From positions 114,574-178,573 of the forward strand of contig CAVQBE010000015.1 in NCBI GenBank assembly GCA_963710675.1: 64,000 nt of DNA. Reading direction: 5' to 3'. Of the stretch, positions 1-9,226 are shown piece by piece. Positions within the stretch are counted from its first letter, which is position 1, and the number at the start of each line of letters is the position of its first letter. This DNA is from JACCZX01 sp963710675. Lineage in GTDB: Bacteria; Pseudomonadota; Gammaproteobacteria; Burkholderiales; Burkholderiaceae_F. The position numbers and the translations under genes are program-made. Under the pieces are notes generated by a model. It was not told where the DNA came from and did not search any database. It was given only the letters and a program-made list of their open reading frames with translations.

Positions 1-320
1 CACGCATCGTGGCCCGATGGCAGCAGCGACACATCGCCAGGGCGGCAATCAAACTCGGTGCCGTCGTCCATCTTGATGCGCAACACGCCGGCAATGTGAT
101 ACTGGAAGTGCGGCGCATCGCAGCTCTTGGTTTTGGCAATCGGCTGCACCGAAGTCGACCAGCGCCATCCCGGCTCGAAGATCGCACGGCCCACGGTTGC
201 GCCGCCGATGTTGATCAGCTCGACACGACCGCTGGGAAATTCGCGCACTTCGTCGGGGTGCGAGAAATTTTTCCACTCGGCCGTTTCGTCAAGCTGTTCA
301 ACTGCATGTGAATGGTTCAT
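1..320 (-). CDS. Cupin-domain protein, partial
   Basis: The reading frame runs off the left edge, so only about the first 106 residues are visible. The protein starts MNHSHAVEQLDETAEW. It has a short beta-rich cupin-like core: PHFQYHIAGVLRI at about residues 70-82 resembles the first cupin motif and RPGDVSLLPSGHDA the second, with histidines that could bind a metal. The ATG at 320 has a GGAGG six bases upstream and overlaps the stop of the upstream PPOX-like gene by a few bases, so the two are translationally coupled. It is the last visible gene of a TetR-headed operon. The function is unknown; small cupins of this kind are often sensors or metal-dependent enzymes. Confidence 0.7.
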   Translation of the reverse strand, partial: MNHSHAVEQLDETAEWKNFSHPDEVREFPSGRVELINIGGATVGRAIFEPGWRWSTSVQPIAKTKSCDAPHFQYHIAGVLRIKMDDGTEFDCRPGDVSLLPSGHDA

Positions 321-940
321 GGCTCCTCCTTGTGTACAACGGTCTGGGTTGGATCTGCTACCGGCAGAACATCGGCGAATGCTTCAAAGCGCTTCCAAGC
401 TGGCTCCGGCGGTACATAGCCGGCGCGTGGCACATAGGGCGACGCCTCGACCGTCTGCATTCGATGGATATAGCGCGGACAATTCGGAAAAATGTGTGTT
501 GCACGCACGCGCACGATCAACTGTGCGCCGGCGAATTGCTCGAGCAGCGGGTCATCGAGCTGGATAAAGCTGGTTCCATGCACGCGCAACCGGCGCGGCT
601 TCTCGAAGTCGATGAATAGCAGCGCAATCGCGGGGTTCACGAGCACATTGCCCAGGCTGCGGAACATGCCATTGCCGTCGTAGCTGGGAAACGCGACCTC
701 GTTGACGTCGGTCAGTCTTACGAACCCCGCAGCACCGCCCTTGTAAGAGCAGTCCGGCCTGCCGTCGGTATCCGCGGTCGCAATGAAGAACAATGTTCGG
801 CTCTCGATGAACGCTCGGTCCTCGTCGGTGAACTCGGTCCGAGACAGCTTGTCCACCAGACGGTCGGCAAGGCGCCGCGTATCGAACCGATCCTGCAGCC
901 GGCGCATGCCTGTGTGGTACGCGTCTCCCGGCGCGACCAT
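317..940 (-). CDS. Pyridoxamine 5'-phosphate oxidase-like flavoprotein
   Basis: This 207-residue protein belongs to the split-barrel PPOX-like family that binds FMN or a similar cofactor. The central stretch FFIATADTDGRPDCSYKGG (about residues 51-69) is the typical family signature, followed by the AFPSYDGNGMFRSLGNVLVN segment. A C-terminal tail of about 60 residues (PNCPRYIHRMQ) is common in the larger members of this group. The start lies one base from the stop of the upstream VOC gene and the stop overlaps the cupin start, so it is an internal operon gene. The substrate cannot be inferred; a redox or detoxification role under TetR control is plausible. Confidence 0.8.
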   Translation of the reverse strand: MVAPGDAYHTGMRRLQDRFDTRRLADRLVDKLSRTEFTDEDRAFIESRTLFFIATADTDGRPDCSYKGGAAGFVRLTDVNEVAFPSYDGNGMFRSLGNVLVNPAIALLFIDFEKPRRLRVHGTSFIQLDDPLLEQFAGAQLIVRVRATHIFPNCPRYIHRMQTVEASPYVPRAGYVPPEPAWKRFEAFADVLPVADPTQTVVHKEEP

Positions 941-941
941 T

Positions 942-1322
942 TCAGGCTACGTCCTCGTGCAGACAGAGGATGTTGCCCTCGGTGTCTTCGAACCATGCTG
1001 CCTTTTCCGAGCCGAGCACGCACACATGATCGATCGTTTTGAATCCCGGAAAGTCGTAATCAGCAAACTTGACGCCGCGCGACTTCAATGTAGTTATGGC
1101 GCCGCTGATGCTGTCGACCTTGAAGCTCAGGGCCGTGTGCTCGGCCTTTGTTCCTTCGGCCTTCGGAAACAATGCGACCTCAGTGCCGCCGCAGCGGTAG
1201 ATGAACTTGCCGTCGGGCCGCAATCCCTGCGGCTCGAGGCCAAGTCGCTCTTCGTAGAACCGTCGCGCTCGCGGCAGATCCTTGACCGGCAACATGCACG
1301 TGACTTGCGATTGCGAAAGCAT
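942..1322 (-). CDS. VOC-family glyoxalase/dioxygenase-like protein
   Basis: This is a vicinal-oxygen-chelate fold protein of 126 residues. The start MLSQSQVTCMLPVKDL begins the first beta-alpha-beta module, with the family-typical RARRFYEERLGL helix after it. A second module ends with WFEDTEGNILCLHEDVA, the usual C-terminal metal-binding strand. I chose the ATG at 1322 because GAGGAG lies just upstream; an in-frame ATG at 1349 lacks such a site. It lies between the TetR gene and the PPOX-like gene on the same strand. The family includes glyoxalases, extradiol dioxygenases and antibiotic-binding proteins; nothing here decides among them. Confidence 0.8.
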   Translation of the reverse strand: MLSQSQVTCMLPVKDLPRARRFYEERLGLEPQGLRPDGKFIYRCGGTEVALFPKAEGTKAEHTALSFKVDSISGAITTLKSRGVKFADYDFPGFKTIDHVCVLGSEKAAWFEDTEGNILCLHEDVA

Positions 1323-1393
1323 ATGTGCTCCTCGTTCAATATGCGTCACGATGACGCACCGGCGACATGCCGGCTAGGCGCAGGATTGCGTAC

Positions 1394-1963
1394 TCACCTG
1401 AAAAGCTCCGCGAGCGAGCGATTAGCCGCCGCCTCGAAACGCGACACCTCGCCAAAAGAGCGCGCCAGCATCATCGCGCCTTCGAGCGAGCCGACCAGCG
1501 CGCGAGCGACTTCATGCGCTGGGCCTGAAAACTTCAACTCACCCGCTTTCTGACCTTGCTTCAGCACCGCGGTCAGCCAGCGCTCGTTTTCGTCGAAGAA
1601 GTGTTTCATCTCATCCTTCATCGGCTTCGGCAGTGTTGCGTATTCGGCGGCGAGCATCCCGCACAGACACATGCGGTTTTTGCGCAGCACGTCTGCATAA
1701 ATCTCCGCGTATCGCTTCAGTTTCTCGCGCGCAGATGTACTGGTCCCGTCGATCGCGCCGAGAGCGGCCAGAAAGTTTTTTTCGTACCGCTCGATTAGGC
1801 GCTGACCCAGCTCTGCCTTGGCCGGAAAGTGATAGTGCAAGCTGGCCTTGGTGACGCCGAGCGTGGTCGCTATGTCGGCGTAGCTGAAGCCGTTAAAGCC
1901 GCGCGTCTGCACCAGGCGCTCGGCTGTATCCAATATCCGCTGCGACGTGTCTGCTCTAACCAC
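1394..1963 (-). CDS. TetR/AcrR-family transcriptional regulator
   Basis: This 189-residue regulator has an N-terminal TetR helix-turn-helix: residues about 10-56 include YADIATTLGVTKASLHYHF, the diagnostic recognition-helix region. The rest is a helical ligand-binding domain. The start is probably GTG at 1963, preceded at good spacing by GAGGAG. It is the first gene of a same-strand run TetR, VOC, PPOX-like, cupin. The upstream region (2001-2055) holds a long inverted repeat and a second palindrome, which fits autoregulation of the whole operon. The inducer is not known. Confidence 0.9.
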   Translation of the reverse strand: MVRADTSQRILDTAERLVQTRGFNGFSYADIATTLGVTKASLHYHFPAKAELGQRLIERYEKNFLAALGAIDGTSTSAREKLKRYAEIYADVLRKNRMCLCGMLAAEYATLPKPMKDEMKHFFDENERWLTAVLKQGQKAGELKFSGPAHEVARALVGSLEGAMMLARSFGEVSRFEAAANRSLAELFR

Positions 1964-2000
1964 CGATATCTCTCCTCGCAGCGTGAATATATCTGCTTAC

Positions 2001-2055
2001 CTACTAGTCAATAAGTTACTTACCACTTGGTAGAAAGTCAACAGTTGACTAGTAG
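2001..2055. promoter_or_regulatory. Candidate TetR operators (nested inverted repeats)
   Basis: CTACTAGTCAA at 2001-2011 is repeated as its exact reverse complement TTGACTAGTAG at 2045-2055, 33 bases apart. Inside this lies a second palindrome, TACCACTTGGTA, at 2021-2032. The pair lies 38-92 bases upstream of the TetR start and is more AT-rich than its surroundings. TetR proteins bind as dimers to such palindromes, so this is probably the operator region for the operon to its left. Confidence 0.6.
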
Positions 2056-2129
2056 CAGATCAGAGAAGTCATCGCTGCGGCGCCGCAACAAGTTGTAAAC
2101 GCCGCAGCGCGGCGTGACCATGGGCAGGA

Positions 2130-3570
2130 TTACGTACGCGGGGGACTGGATGGGACTATTAGCGGACCGCTACGGATCTCGAGCGCGCGATCGATTCGAT
2201 CGATCACCTTGTCGCGGCCGATAAGTTCGAGCACTGCATCAATCGACGGCGTTTGCGTTCGACCGGTGACTGCGACACGCAGCGGCCCGGCGACCTGCGG
2301 CATCTTGAGCTTCAGCTCGCTGACGATCTGCTTGATCGCGCCGTGTAGCGCGGTGCGCTCCCACGTGAGGCCAGACGCACGATCGAGGAAGGCTTGCACT
2401 GCTGCGCGGCCGAAGTCATTCAAATGCTCCGCCAACAAGCCGCGATCCATTTCAGGCTCGACGTAAAACAGCGAACGCTGCGTCGGCAAGCTCGTTCAGC
2501 GTGCGCGATCGATCCTTCAACAGCGCGATTACCTTTTGCAGGGCTGGGCCGACAGCAAGCGTGCCGCCGCGAGCTTCGATCCGCCCCGCAACGAGATCTG
2601 CCAGTCGACTATCGTCGGCTTCCTTGATGTACTCGCCATTGAGCCACATCAACTTGTCGAGGTTATATTGCGCGGGCGCTCGGTTGACGTGCTGCAAATC
2701 GAACCATTCAATCAGCTGCTCGCGCGTGAATTTTTCCTCGTCGCCATGGCTCCAGCCAAGGCGCGCCAGGTAATTGAATAATGCTTCCGGCAGAAAGCCG
2801 TCGTCATCGTATTGAAGGACACTGACTGCTCCATGGCGCTTCGATAACTTACTGCCGTCCGGCGCGAGAATCAGCGGAAGATGCCCGAACTGAGGAGCCA
2901 TCATGCCGAGCGCGCGATATAAGTTGATCTGCCGCGGTGTGTTGTTGATGTGTTCTTCACCGCGGAGCACGTGCGAAATACGCATGTCGGCGTCATCGAC
3001 AACCACAGCAAAGTTGTATGTCGGCATCCAGTCGCTGCGGGCGATCACCAGATCATCGAGCTCACGGTTGGAGATGCTGATCGGCCCCTTGACCAGATCA
3101 TTCCACTGGACATCGCCGTCGTCGGGGTTACGAAAGCGAAACACCGGCTGCACGTTTTCGGGCGGTGTATTGCCGCGCGCATTCTCGGGCCGCCACCGGC
3201 CGTCGTAGCGGGGCTTCTCGTTGCGTGCGATCTGCGCCTCGCGCAGCGCTTCGAGCTCGTCCTTGCTCGCGTAGCAGCGATACGCATGGCCGTCGGCCAG
3301 CATTTGCTCGAGTACTTCACGGTAGCGCGCCAGACGCTCGGTCTGCCGTACCGGCCCTTCGTCGTAATCAAGCTCGAGCCAGCGCATGCTCTGAAGGATG
3401 ACCTGCACCGCGTGTTCGGTAGAACGCTCGGCGTCGGTGTCTTCGATGCGCAAAATGAACTTGCCGCCGTGGTGGCGCGCAAACGCCCAGCAGAACAGCG
3501 CGGTGCGCGCGGTGCCTAGATGCAGCATGCCGGTCGGGCTCGGTGCGATCCGCGTTCTGACTTCGCTCAT
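2130..3570 (-). CDS. gltX: Glutamyl-tRNA synthetase (one frameshift)
   Basis: This class I aminoacyl-tRNA synthetase charges tRNA-Glu with glutamate. The N-terminus MSEVRTRIAPSPTGMLHLG carries the HIGH-type motif, LSKRHGA is the KMSKS-type loop, and about 480 residues match the usual length. The frame breaks at a run of four A (plus strand 2465-2468). Dropping one base joins ADAAFAV to YVEPEMD and restores the anticodon-binding domain to the stop at 2130. A homopolymer error is the simplest cause, because the gene is essential in most bacteria. It is divergent from the caspase-like gene, with only 21 bases between the two starts. Confidence 0.93.
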
Positions 3571-3591
3571 GCATGCATGGTAACTTGCCGC

Positions 3592-5124
3592 ATGGTCGAC
3601 AAACTGATCGTCACCAATCGCGCGGCGTTGCGCAGAAAGTACGGCGCGCGAGGTCTTGCCAAGGTGATGGCGGGCGTAAATGTGCTGATTGCAGCCGATC
3701 GCAGCAGAGGCCTCACAACACGCCTGATTGCTCTCGACAGCGCAGAGATGAAGCGCTATGGGCCACCGGTCACCGATGCATCTAGCGCGCGGCAGAACAA
3801 GCGTGCGATCGACTCGCTTCATCGCGCGTTGCACCCGCACTATCTGTTGATTCTCGGATCGATCGACGTCGTCCCGCATCAGAATCCGAAGAACCCGGTA
3901 TTCGTCGACGATCAGGAAGACGATCCGGTAGCGTGGGGTGATCTGCCGTATGCATGCGATGTGCCGTACTCGCGCGACATTGCAAAGTTCATCGGTCCCA
4001 CGCGAGTGATTGGACGCTTGCCGGATATGTCCGGAGCGAAGGAGCCGTCGCACCTGCTGGCGTGTCTCAACGTGGCAGCAACCTACAAGTCGCGGCCGCT
4101 CGCGCAGTATCTGAATTACTTTGCGCTGTCGGCGCAGGTGTGGGAACGGTCCACTGCGCTGTCGCTGGCCAATATTTTCGGTAGTGCGAGCGGGCTCCTG
4201 CTGGCACCGCCTACGAGCAGCCGCAGTGCAAGCCGCAAGCTCGGCCCACGCAGCCATTTCATCAATTGCCATGGCGCACTTGCGGACCCGCGCTTTTACG
4301 GCGAGGACAGGCGTGGCATGCCTGTGGCTCTTGACTCGAAAGACTTACGCGGCCGTATTCGCGAAGGCACCGTCGCAGCGGTCGAGTGCTGTTATGGGGC
4401 GGAGCTGTATGACTCTGTCGCACTCAACCTGCCCGCCTCCATTTGTCAGACGTATATGGCGCAGGGCGCGTACGGCTACTTCGGCAGTACAACGATTGCC
4501 TACGGGCCTGCGGAGGGCAACGGCGCCGCGGATTTGATCACGCAATTCTTCTTGCTCGAAGTGCAGGCCGGGAATTCTGTCGGCCTCGCGGCGCTGAAAG
4601 CGCAGCAGCGGTACGTGGAACAAGCCAACGAGCTCGATCCGATTGATTTGAAGACGCTCGCACAGTTCTACTTGCTGGGCGATCCCAGCGTGCAACCCGT
4701 CAAGGTACCGTCTGCTACGCACTCACCGCCTTCGGCTTCCGTCGCTGTCGCAAAGCGCAGCGTACGGGCAGCCCGGCGCGCAAACACGGAGCGCGTCGGG
4801 GAGCTGCTGCAGGGCAAGCCCACTGCCGCGCATCCCGCAGCAGCGAAGCCATCGGCAAGCGTTCGCCGCGAGCTGAATCAGATCGCGCGGCAGGTTGGGG
4901 CTTTACCCGCAGCCAAGTTCACCGCTTTCGCCGTTGAATGCGCTCGTCGATCAGGGAGTGCGAAGCGCATCGTGCGCGGCACCAACGGTGTCGCGGCCAG
5001 ATACCACCTGCTAGTAACGACCGCCGATCATCTAACCAAGGCTGACGTGGGCTCGCGCGTGGCGGTCATTGCTCGCGAGGCGAGCGAGCGCATCGTCGCT
5101 TACCGCGTCTATTACCAGCGCTGA
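3592..5124 (+). CDS. Caspase/gingipain-fold cysteine peptidase candidate
   Basis: This 510-residue protein has no signal peptide. The pattern SHFINCHGALAD (His227-Gly228) followed about 40 residues later by AAVECCYGAELYD (Cys266/Cys267) matches the His-Gly ... Cys dyad of clan CD peptidases such as C25 gingipains and metacaspases. Upstream, HPHYLLILGSIDVVPHQNP and the SR-rich linker resemble the N-terminal part of C25-like domains. A region from about residue 380 to 440 is rich in Ala, Pro and Ser and probably a linker, and a separate C-terminal domain of about 80 residues follows. The stop overlaps the start of the next gene. Peptidase activity and substrate are inferences from the dyad. Confidence 0.6.
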   Translation: MVDKLIVTNRAALRRKYGARGLAKVMAGVNVLIAADRSRGLTTRLIALDSAEMKRYGPPVTDASSARQNKRAIDSLHRALHPHYLLILGSIDVVPHQNPKNPVFVDDQEDDPVAWGDLPYACDVPYSRDIAKFIGPTRVIGRLPDMSGAKEPSHLLACLNVAATYKSRPLAQYLNYFALSAQVWERSTALSLANIFGSASGLLLAPPTSSRSASRKLGPRSHFINCHGALADPRFYGEDRRGMPVALDSKDLRGRIREGTVAAVECCYGAELYDSVALNLPASICQTYMAQGAYGYFGSTTIAYGPAEGNGAADLITQFFLLEVQAGNSVGLAALKAQQRYVEQANELDPIDLKTLAQFYLLGDPSVQPVKVPSATHSPPSASVAVAKRSVRAARRANTERVGELLQGKPTAAHPAAAKPSASVRRELNQIARQVGALPAAKFTAFAVECARRSGSAKRIVRGTNGVAARYHLLVTTADHLTKADVGSRVAVIAREASERIVAYRVYYQR

Positions 5125-5420
5125 TGGTGACACGCAAAAAAACGCCCGGCGAGCACGGGATGAAGACCGAGCCCACGCGCGTTCATGCGCTTCGTGGCCG
5201 CGTCGCTGAAGGCCCGTTCGCACGCGGAAGCAAGAGTGAGCAGATTGCTGTTTTTCTGGAGACGGGTGCGGCACGTTACGTATTGCGCCGCCGCGACGGA
5301 CCCGCGTTCGCCGATCAAACGTTGCACGAGCTGGTCGGTTGCAACGTTGAATGCGACGGCATCGTCACGTCGTACGTGCTGATCGCCGATCGCATCCAGA
5401 CCATCAGCGGGCCAGCCTAG
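5124..5420 (+). CDS. Small hypothetical partner of the caspase-like protein
   Basis: This 98-residue protein has no signal peptide or membrane segment. The start ATG shares its A with the stop TGA of the caspase-like gene, so the two are translationally coupled. The body from about residue 20 looks like a small beta-rich domain (VHALRGRVAEGPFARGSKSE ... VFLETGAARYVLRRRDGP ... LVGCNVECDGIVTSYVLIAD). This resembles the C-terminal part of the preceding protein in style (alternating strands, regulatory-looking) but I cannot name a family. It could be a substrate, inhibitor or accessory factor of the peptidase candidate. Confidence 0.65.
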   Translation: MVTRKKTPGEHGMKTEPTRVHALRGRVAEGPFARGSKSEQIAVFLETGAARYVLRRRDGPAFADQTLHELVGCNVECDGIVTSYVLIADRIQTISGPA

Positions 5421-5501
5421 GACTTGTCGGCGCGCGGCAGATGATTCTGCGGATTTCCGTAGTGCCGATACGCGGATCTGTTCGCACCTGGAAGCGTGTA
5501 C

Positions 5502-7193
5502 CTAGCGCAGCGCGGACGCAACGCGTGGCGCCGCGTCCCCTCGACATGCTGCGAACAGATCCAGTGATACATCACGGTCCGGGGTCTCTACATCGAGAAC
5601 CCCAGCGATCGAATGAAACAGGTGATCGTGATTGACGGGACCGCTCGCACGTTTTCTTAAGCAAGCGACATTAATATTCCGATTGCTGGCGAACTCTGGC
5701 GACAACCACCAAAGCATTGGCACCTCGAGCTGTTCCTTCGGTGCGATCGCGTACGGCATCCCGTGCAGATACAGCCCGTGTTCTCCGAGCGATTCGCCAT
5801 GGTCCGACACGTACACCATTGCAACCTCGTATCGATCGCGCTGCTGCTCAAGAAAGCCAATCACCCGCGCCACGACGTGGTCGGTGTAACGCACGGCGTT
5901 GTCGTACGCGTTGAAGATCTGCTCTTGCGAGCACTGATGCAAGTCGTCCGATTCACATGCAGGTGCGAAGTGGCGGAACTCACGCGGATAGCGCCGGTGG
6001 TAGGCGGGCCCGTGATTGCCGAGCTGGTGGAGAACGACAAACAAGTCGGAGCCAGGTTGGCGGACCAGTTCTTCCATTGCCTGCACCAGAACTTCATCGA
6101 AGCACTGTCCGGACGAACACACGCCTGGCACGCTCACGTCGTCGAAATTGTGCGCTTCAAGGCCGGAGCACACGCCTTTACAACCTGACTGGTTGTCGAG
6201 CCACACGACGCGTATGCCGGCGCGCGCGAGCTGCTGCGGCAGCGATTCGTGTCGGAGGATGCGAGCTTCATCGTATGCCCGGCGTCCGAATGGCGAGAAC
6301 ATGCAAGGCAATGAGACTTCAGTCGATGTTCCGCAGGCGCGCGTGAACGGAAAGTTGACAATGTCGAGCTTGGCAAGCTCAGGGTTGGTATCGCGCGGGT
6401 AGCCATTCAACGCAAAGTTGGCCGCGCGCGCTGTTTCGCCCACAACAAACACGAATAACAAGGGGCGCGCCGCAGCTGTTGCCGCAGGGCCGCGCGAAAC
6501 AGTGAGCGGACCTTCGCGCGCCGCGGTCACGTAGACGCTCCGCTGATGGAGTGCGCGGCCGGTCGACACGACCAAATTTGCAGGCGTCAGCATGTTGCGA
6601 ATTTCAGGGTGATTGCGTAGCGTGGGTGCGAGGTCCTTGAACACCACTACGGCGGCAGTCACTGCGACTAACACCGCGACGGCGATGGTTGCAGAGCGCC
6701 AGTAGAAACCAACACGCCTCGGTCGTGCAGCAACGTCGACAAGCAATAACATGCCAATCGGGATAAGCGCCAACGGCAGCAGGGTCGCGAGCATGTCCAC
6801 GCCGATGAGCTCCGAGGCCTCGTGCGCGTTGGTTTGCAGGACGTTGCGCATCATCGACGTATCAATCACGATGCCGTAACGGGCCATGTAGTGCGCCACG
6901 ATTGCCCCAAGCAAGAGCGCAGTGCACAGCACCGCCTTCAGTGTCTTCCGGGTTGATATCACGGCGAGAACGAAGTAGTGAATTGCTGTCAGCATTACGA
7001 AGGTCAGCAGCGCCGAGCTCCATGTCAGTGCGCTGCTGAGATCGCGCCCCTGCAGTACTGCTCGCCAAAACGGGAGGTTATCGACGACTGTGATGAATGA
7101 CGCGACTAACAGGATCGCCATCTCCGCGGAGATCACTGGTTTCCAGCGCACCAGCGCGCTCGGCATCTGCACGGTCGACATCGACGTGTTCAT
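5502..7193 (-). CDS. eptA: EptA-type lipid A phosphoethanolamine transferase
   Basis: This 563-residue inner-membrane enzyme has about five N-terminal transmembrane helices (residues about 20-190) and a periplasmic alkaline-phosphatase-like domain. The family transfers phosphoethanolamine to lipid A or other surface glycans. Diagnostic motifs are VVGETARAANFALNGYPR (from residue 250), CGTSTEVSLPCMFS (from residue 287, nucleophile Thr region) and YVSDHGESLGEHG near the C-terminus. The start at 7193 overlaps the stop of the PAP2 gene. Together with the PAP2 gene and the two-component genes upstream it makes a PmrAB-like envelope-modification operon. Lipid A as the target is inferred from the family. 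Confidence 0.9.
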   Translation of the reverse strand: MNTSMSTVQMPSALVRWKPVISAEMAILLVASFITVVDNLPFWRAVLQGRDLSSALTWSSALLTFVMLTAIHYFVLAVISTRKTLKAVLCTALLLGAIVAHYMARYGIVIDTSMMRNVLQTNAHEASELIGVDMLATLLPLALIPIGMLLLVDVAARPRRVGFYWRSATIAVAVLVAVTAAVVVFKDLAPTLRNHPEIRNMLTPANLVVSTGRALHQRSVYVTAAREGPLTVSRGPAATAAARPLLFVFVVGETARAANFALNGYPRDTNPELAKLDIVNFPFTRACGTSTEVSLPCMFSPFGRRAYDEARILRHESLPQQLARAGIRVVWLDNQSGCKGVCSGLEAHNFDDVSVPGVCSSGQCFDEVLVQAMEELVRQPGSDLFVVLHQLGNHGPAYHRRYPREFRHFAPACESDDLHQCSQEQIFNAYDNAVRYTDHVVARVIGFLEQQRDRYEVAMVYVSDHGESLGEHGLYLHGMPYAIAPKEQLEVPMLWWLSPEFASNRNINVACLRKRASGPVNHDHLFHSIAGVLDVETPDRDVSLDLFAACRGDAAPRVASALR

Positions 7194-7858
7194 GCGCGGT
7201 TTGCCGCCAGCAGTGGCGTGAATACGAGCGCGGCGGCGAACCAATCAATTGCCGCCGCCCATAAGTTGTGGCTCACAAAATGAGCACCTTGCACAACCCG
7301 CACGGCACTGAAGACAGCGCCCACAAGTAGTGCAGCAAGCAATCCGATGTATGCAAGCCGTGGCCGATCAACCACGCGCCCAAGAAAGTAAAGCGAGATC
7401 AGCGCAAATCCGGCAGACGCGTGACCACTCGGAAAGCAGCGGCCGGCGTTAGCCGATGCGACAAACCACTCGCGACTAAATTCAGCAAAGCCCCCATACG
7501 CTCTCAGATCCCACGGGCAGTGGTGACCGGTCGCGTGCTTCAAGGCCAGCACGATTAGCGGACCGAGCGCCATTGCGAGCAGTGCAAGTAAAAATGCACG
7601 TTGCTCATGCGCATTTCGGCCGCCCAGCTTGGTTGCAAACGCCGCGGCAAGCATTCCGAGCGCGACAACCCAGATCGAAATCTTTGCGAGCCGGTGACCC
7701 AGCAGTTCCAGCCAGTAGCTGTCGTGTGCTGGAAAGCGCGCCAAGTGCGCGTCGTAAAAAAGATCGGTGATTGCCCTGTCGAGGCCGCTGTCTGCAAAAA
7801 GCAAGGCAAGCAGGACCCAGGCAAGCGGCACAAGTGCCAGATGCAGTGTTAAAGACAC
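7190..7858 (-). CDS. PAP2-family membrane phosphatase
   Basis: This 222-residue integral membrane protein carries type-2 phosphatidic acid phosphatase motifs: LKHATGHHCPW (motif 1 region), GRCFPSGHASAGFAL (PSGH motif 2) and RVVQGAHFVSHNLW (motif 3 with the catalytic His). Members dephosphorylate lipid A, undecaprenyl pyrophosphate or phospholipids at the outer face of the inner membrane. It lies 78 bases after the sensor kinase and overlaps eptA by four bases, which points to work on lipid A or its carrier lipids. The exact substrate is not decided by sequence. Confidence 0.87.
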   Translation of the reverse strand: MSLTLHLALVPLAWVLLALLFADSGLDRAITDLFYDAHLARFPAHDSYWLELLGHRLAKISIWVVALGMLAAAFATKLGGRNAHEQRAFLLALLAMALGPLIVLALKHATGHHCPWDLRAYGGFAEFSREWFVASANAGRCFPSGHASAGFALISLYFLGRVVDRPRLAYIGLLAALLVGAVFSAVRVVQGAHFVSHNLWAAAIDWFAAALVFTPLLAANRA

Positions 7859-7936
7859 GCGTGACGGAGCAGAGCACAGCCGGGAAGGCTAGCTACGCAC
7901 CCGTCAAACTAACGTCGTTACATCGTTGAGTTTTCG

Positions 7937-9226
7937 TTAACTCGCTGCGCTCGCAGACAGGTTCAGCGAGAAACAGGTTCCCGACTGCGGGGTGGATTCG
8001 ACTGACAGTCGCCAGCCATTGACCTCGGCCGATTGCTTTGCGATGGCAAGCCCGAGACCGTGATGCGATGCTTCTTGTCCCGCTGTGTCAACCAAGCGGC
8101 CGCGGTAGTACCGCTCAAACACGAACGGCAAATCCGCGGCTGCGATTCCCGGTCCGTCGTCGGCGATCGTCAGGCCCTCTCCGTGCCGCCGCACTACGCA
8201 AGTCGCACGCTCTGCATGCTCGGCAGCGTTGCGCAACAAGTTGCGCAGTATTGTCAGCAGCGCGTGTCGGTCGATGAGAATGACCTCTCCTGGTGGCACT
8301 TCATTAACGAGTCGCAATGTGGTGCTATTGCCGTTGTGCGTCAAACTTCTCCAGGCGTCGTCGACTAGCGCGCGCAGATCGACCCGCTCCTGTTTACCCG
8401 CCTGCCTGGATGAAAGCGCATGCAACGATTCGAGCGTGCTGGCAGCCGCATCGATAGTCGCCATCGCGCGGCCTAGACGCACCTTTTCCTCGGCGCTCAG
8501 GTGTGGAGAGAGCGAGGCCAATTCGATATCGGTTCTGACCGCAGTCAAAGGCGTACGTAACTCGTGCGCGATATTCGAGGCAAATTCACGCTGCTGGGTC
8601 GCCGCTTCTTCAAGGCCGGTGCGCACCCGGTCGAATGCTGCGAGCAACGCAGCTTCTTCGTCCGCGCTCGATTCCGACAATTGGGAACGGCCCGGCGCCC
8701 AACGTGCGAGACGCTCGGTCAAGCGTTTAAGAGGTGCGACCACCAAGCGCGCCAGCATGCTCGACAGCACAATGCCCAAGCCGATGCACAACGACCCGAT
8801 GATCAGCAGCTCAACGCCGAACTGATTTACGAGTTCCTCGTTCAGCGTCGCGTCGTACTGCACGATCAGCCGGCCGAGGGAGGTTGGCGCGACCACGACG
8901 TGAAAGACCTGGTGCGGCTCATAGATTCGATGCGAGCCGGCAGACAAAGTGTGCAACCGCGCGGGCAGCAACTCCGGATCTGCTTGACCGGCCGCCAGCA
9001 GCCAAGCAGACAGGTGGCCGCCGAGCGAAATTTCGGCACCAGCCGGTGCTTTCTGCTCACCGCTCTCGAGTCGCGCTACAAGCCGCTTGGTCTCCGAGAG
9101 CACAATCTCGTCAACCAGCGTGTCTTCCTGCTCTTCGAGCGACAGATACGCAAGAACTCCCTGCGCGAGTACGAACACCATCACCAGCGAACTAAGAGCC
9201 CAACTAATCCTGCGTTGCAGAGTCAT
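7937..9226 (-). CDS. Two-component sensor histidine kinase (PmrB/QseC-like)
   Basis: This 429-residue kinase has a transmembrane helix near residues 10-28, a periplasmic sensor of about 100 residues, and a second helix at about 138-160. A HAMP-like linker (LARLVVAPLKRLTERL), the phospho-acceptor region FASNIAHELRTPLTAVRTD with His221, and an HATPase_c domain follow (N box LLRNAAEHAE, G boxes DDGPGIAAADLP and HHGLGLAIAKQ). The start at 9226 overlaps the response-regulator stop by four bases. It probably senses an envelope signal and drives the downstream PAP2 and eptA genes. Confidence 0.9.
   Translation of the reverse strand: MTLQRRISWALSSLVMVFVLAQGVLAYLSLEEQEDTLVDEIVLSETKRLVARLESGEQKAPAGAEISLGGHLSAWLLAAGQADPELLPARLHTLSAGSHRIYEPHQVFHVVVAPTSLGRLIVQYDATLNEELVNQFGVELLIIGSLCIGLGIVLSSMLARLVVAPLKRLTERLARWAPGRSQLSESSADEEAALLAAFDRVRTGLEEAATQQREFASNIAHELRTPLTAVRTDIELASLSPHLSAEEKVRLGRAMATIDAAASTLESLHALSSRQAGKQERVDLRALVDDAWRSLTHNGNSTTLRLVNEVPPGEVILIDRHALLTILRNLLRNAAEHAERATCVVRRHGEGLTIADDGPGIAAADLPFVFERYYRGRLVDTAGQEASHHGLGLAIAKQSAEVNGWRLSVESTPQSGTCFSLNLSASAAS

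Noticed and set aside
9..311. Plus-strand gene opposite the cupin gene
   Set aside because: It is the antisense of a well-supported minus-strand gene with a good start.
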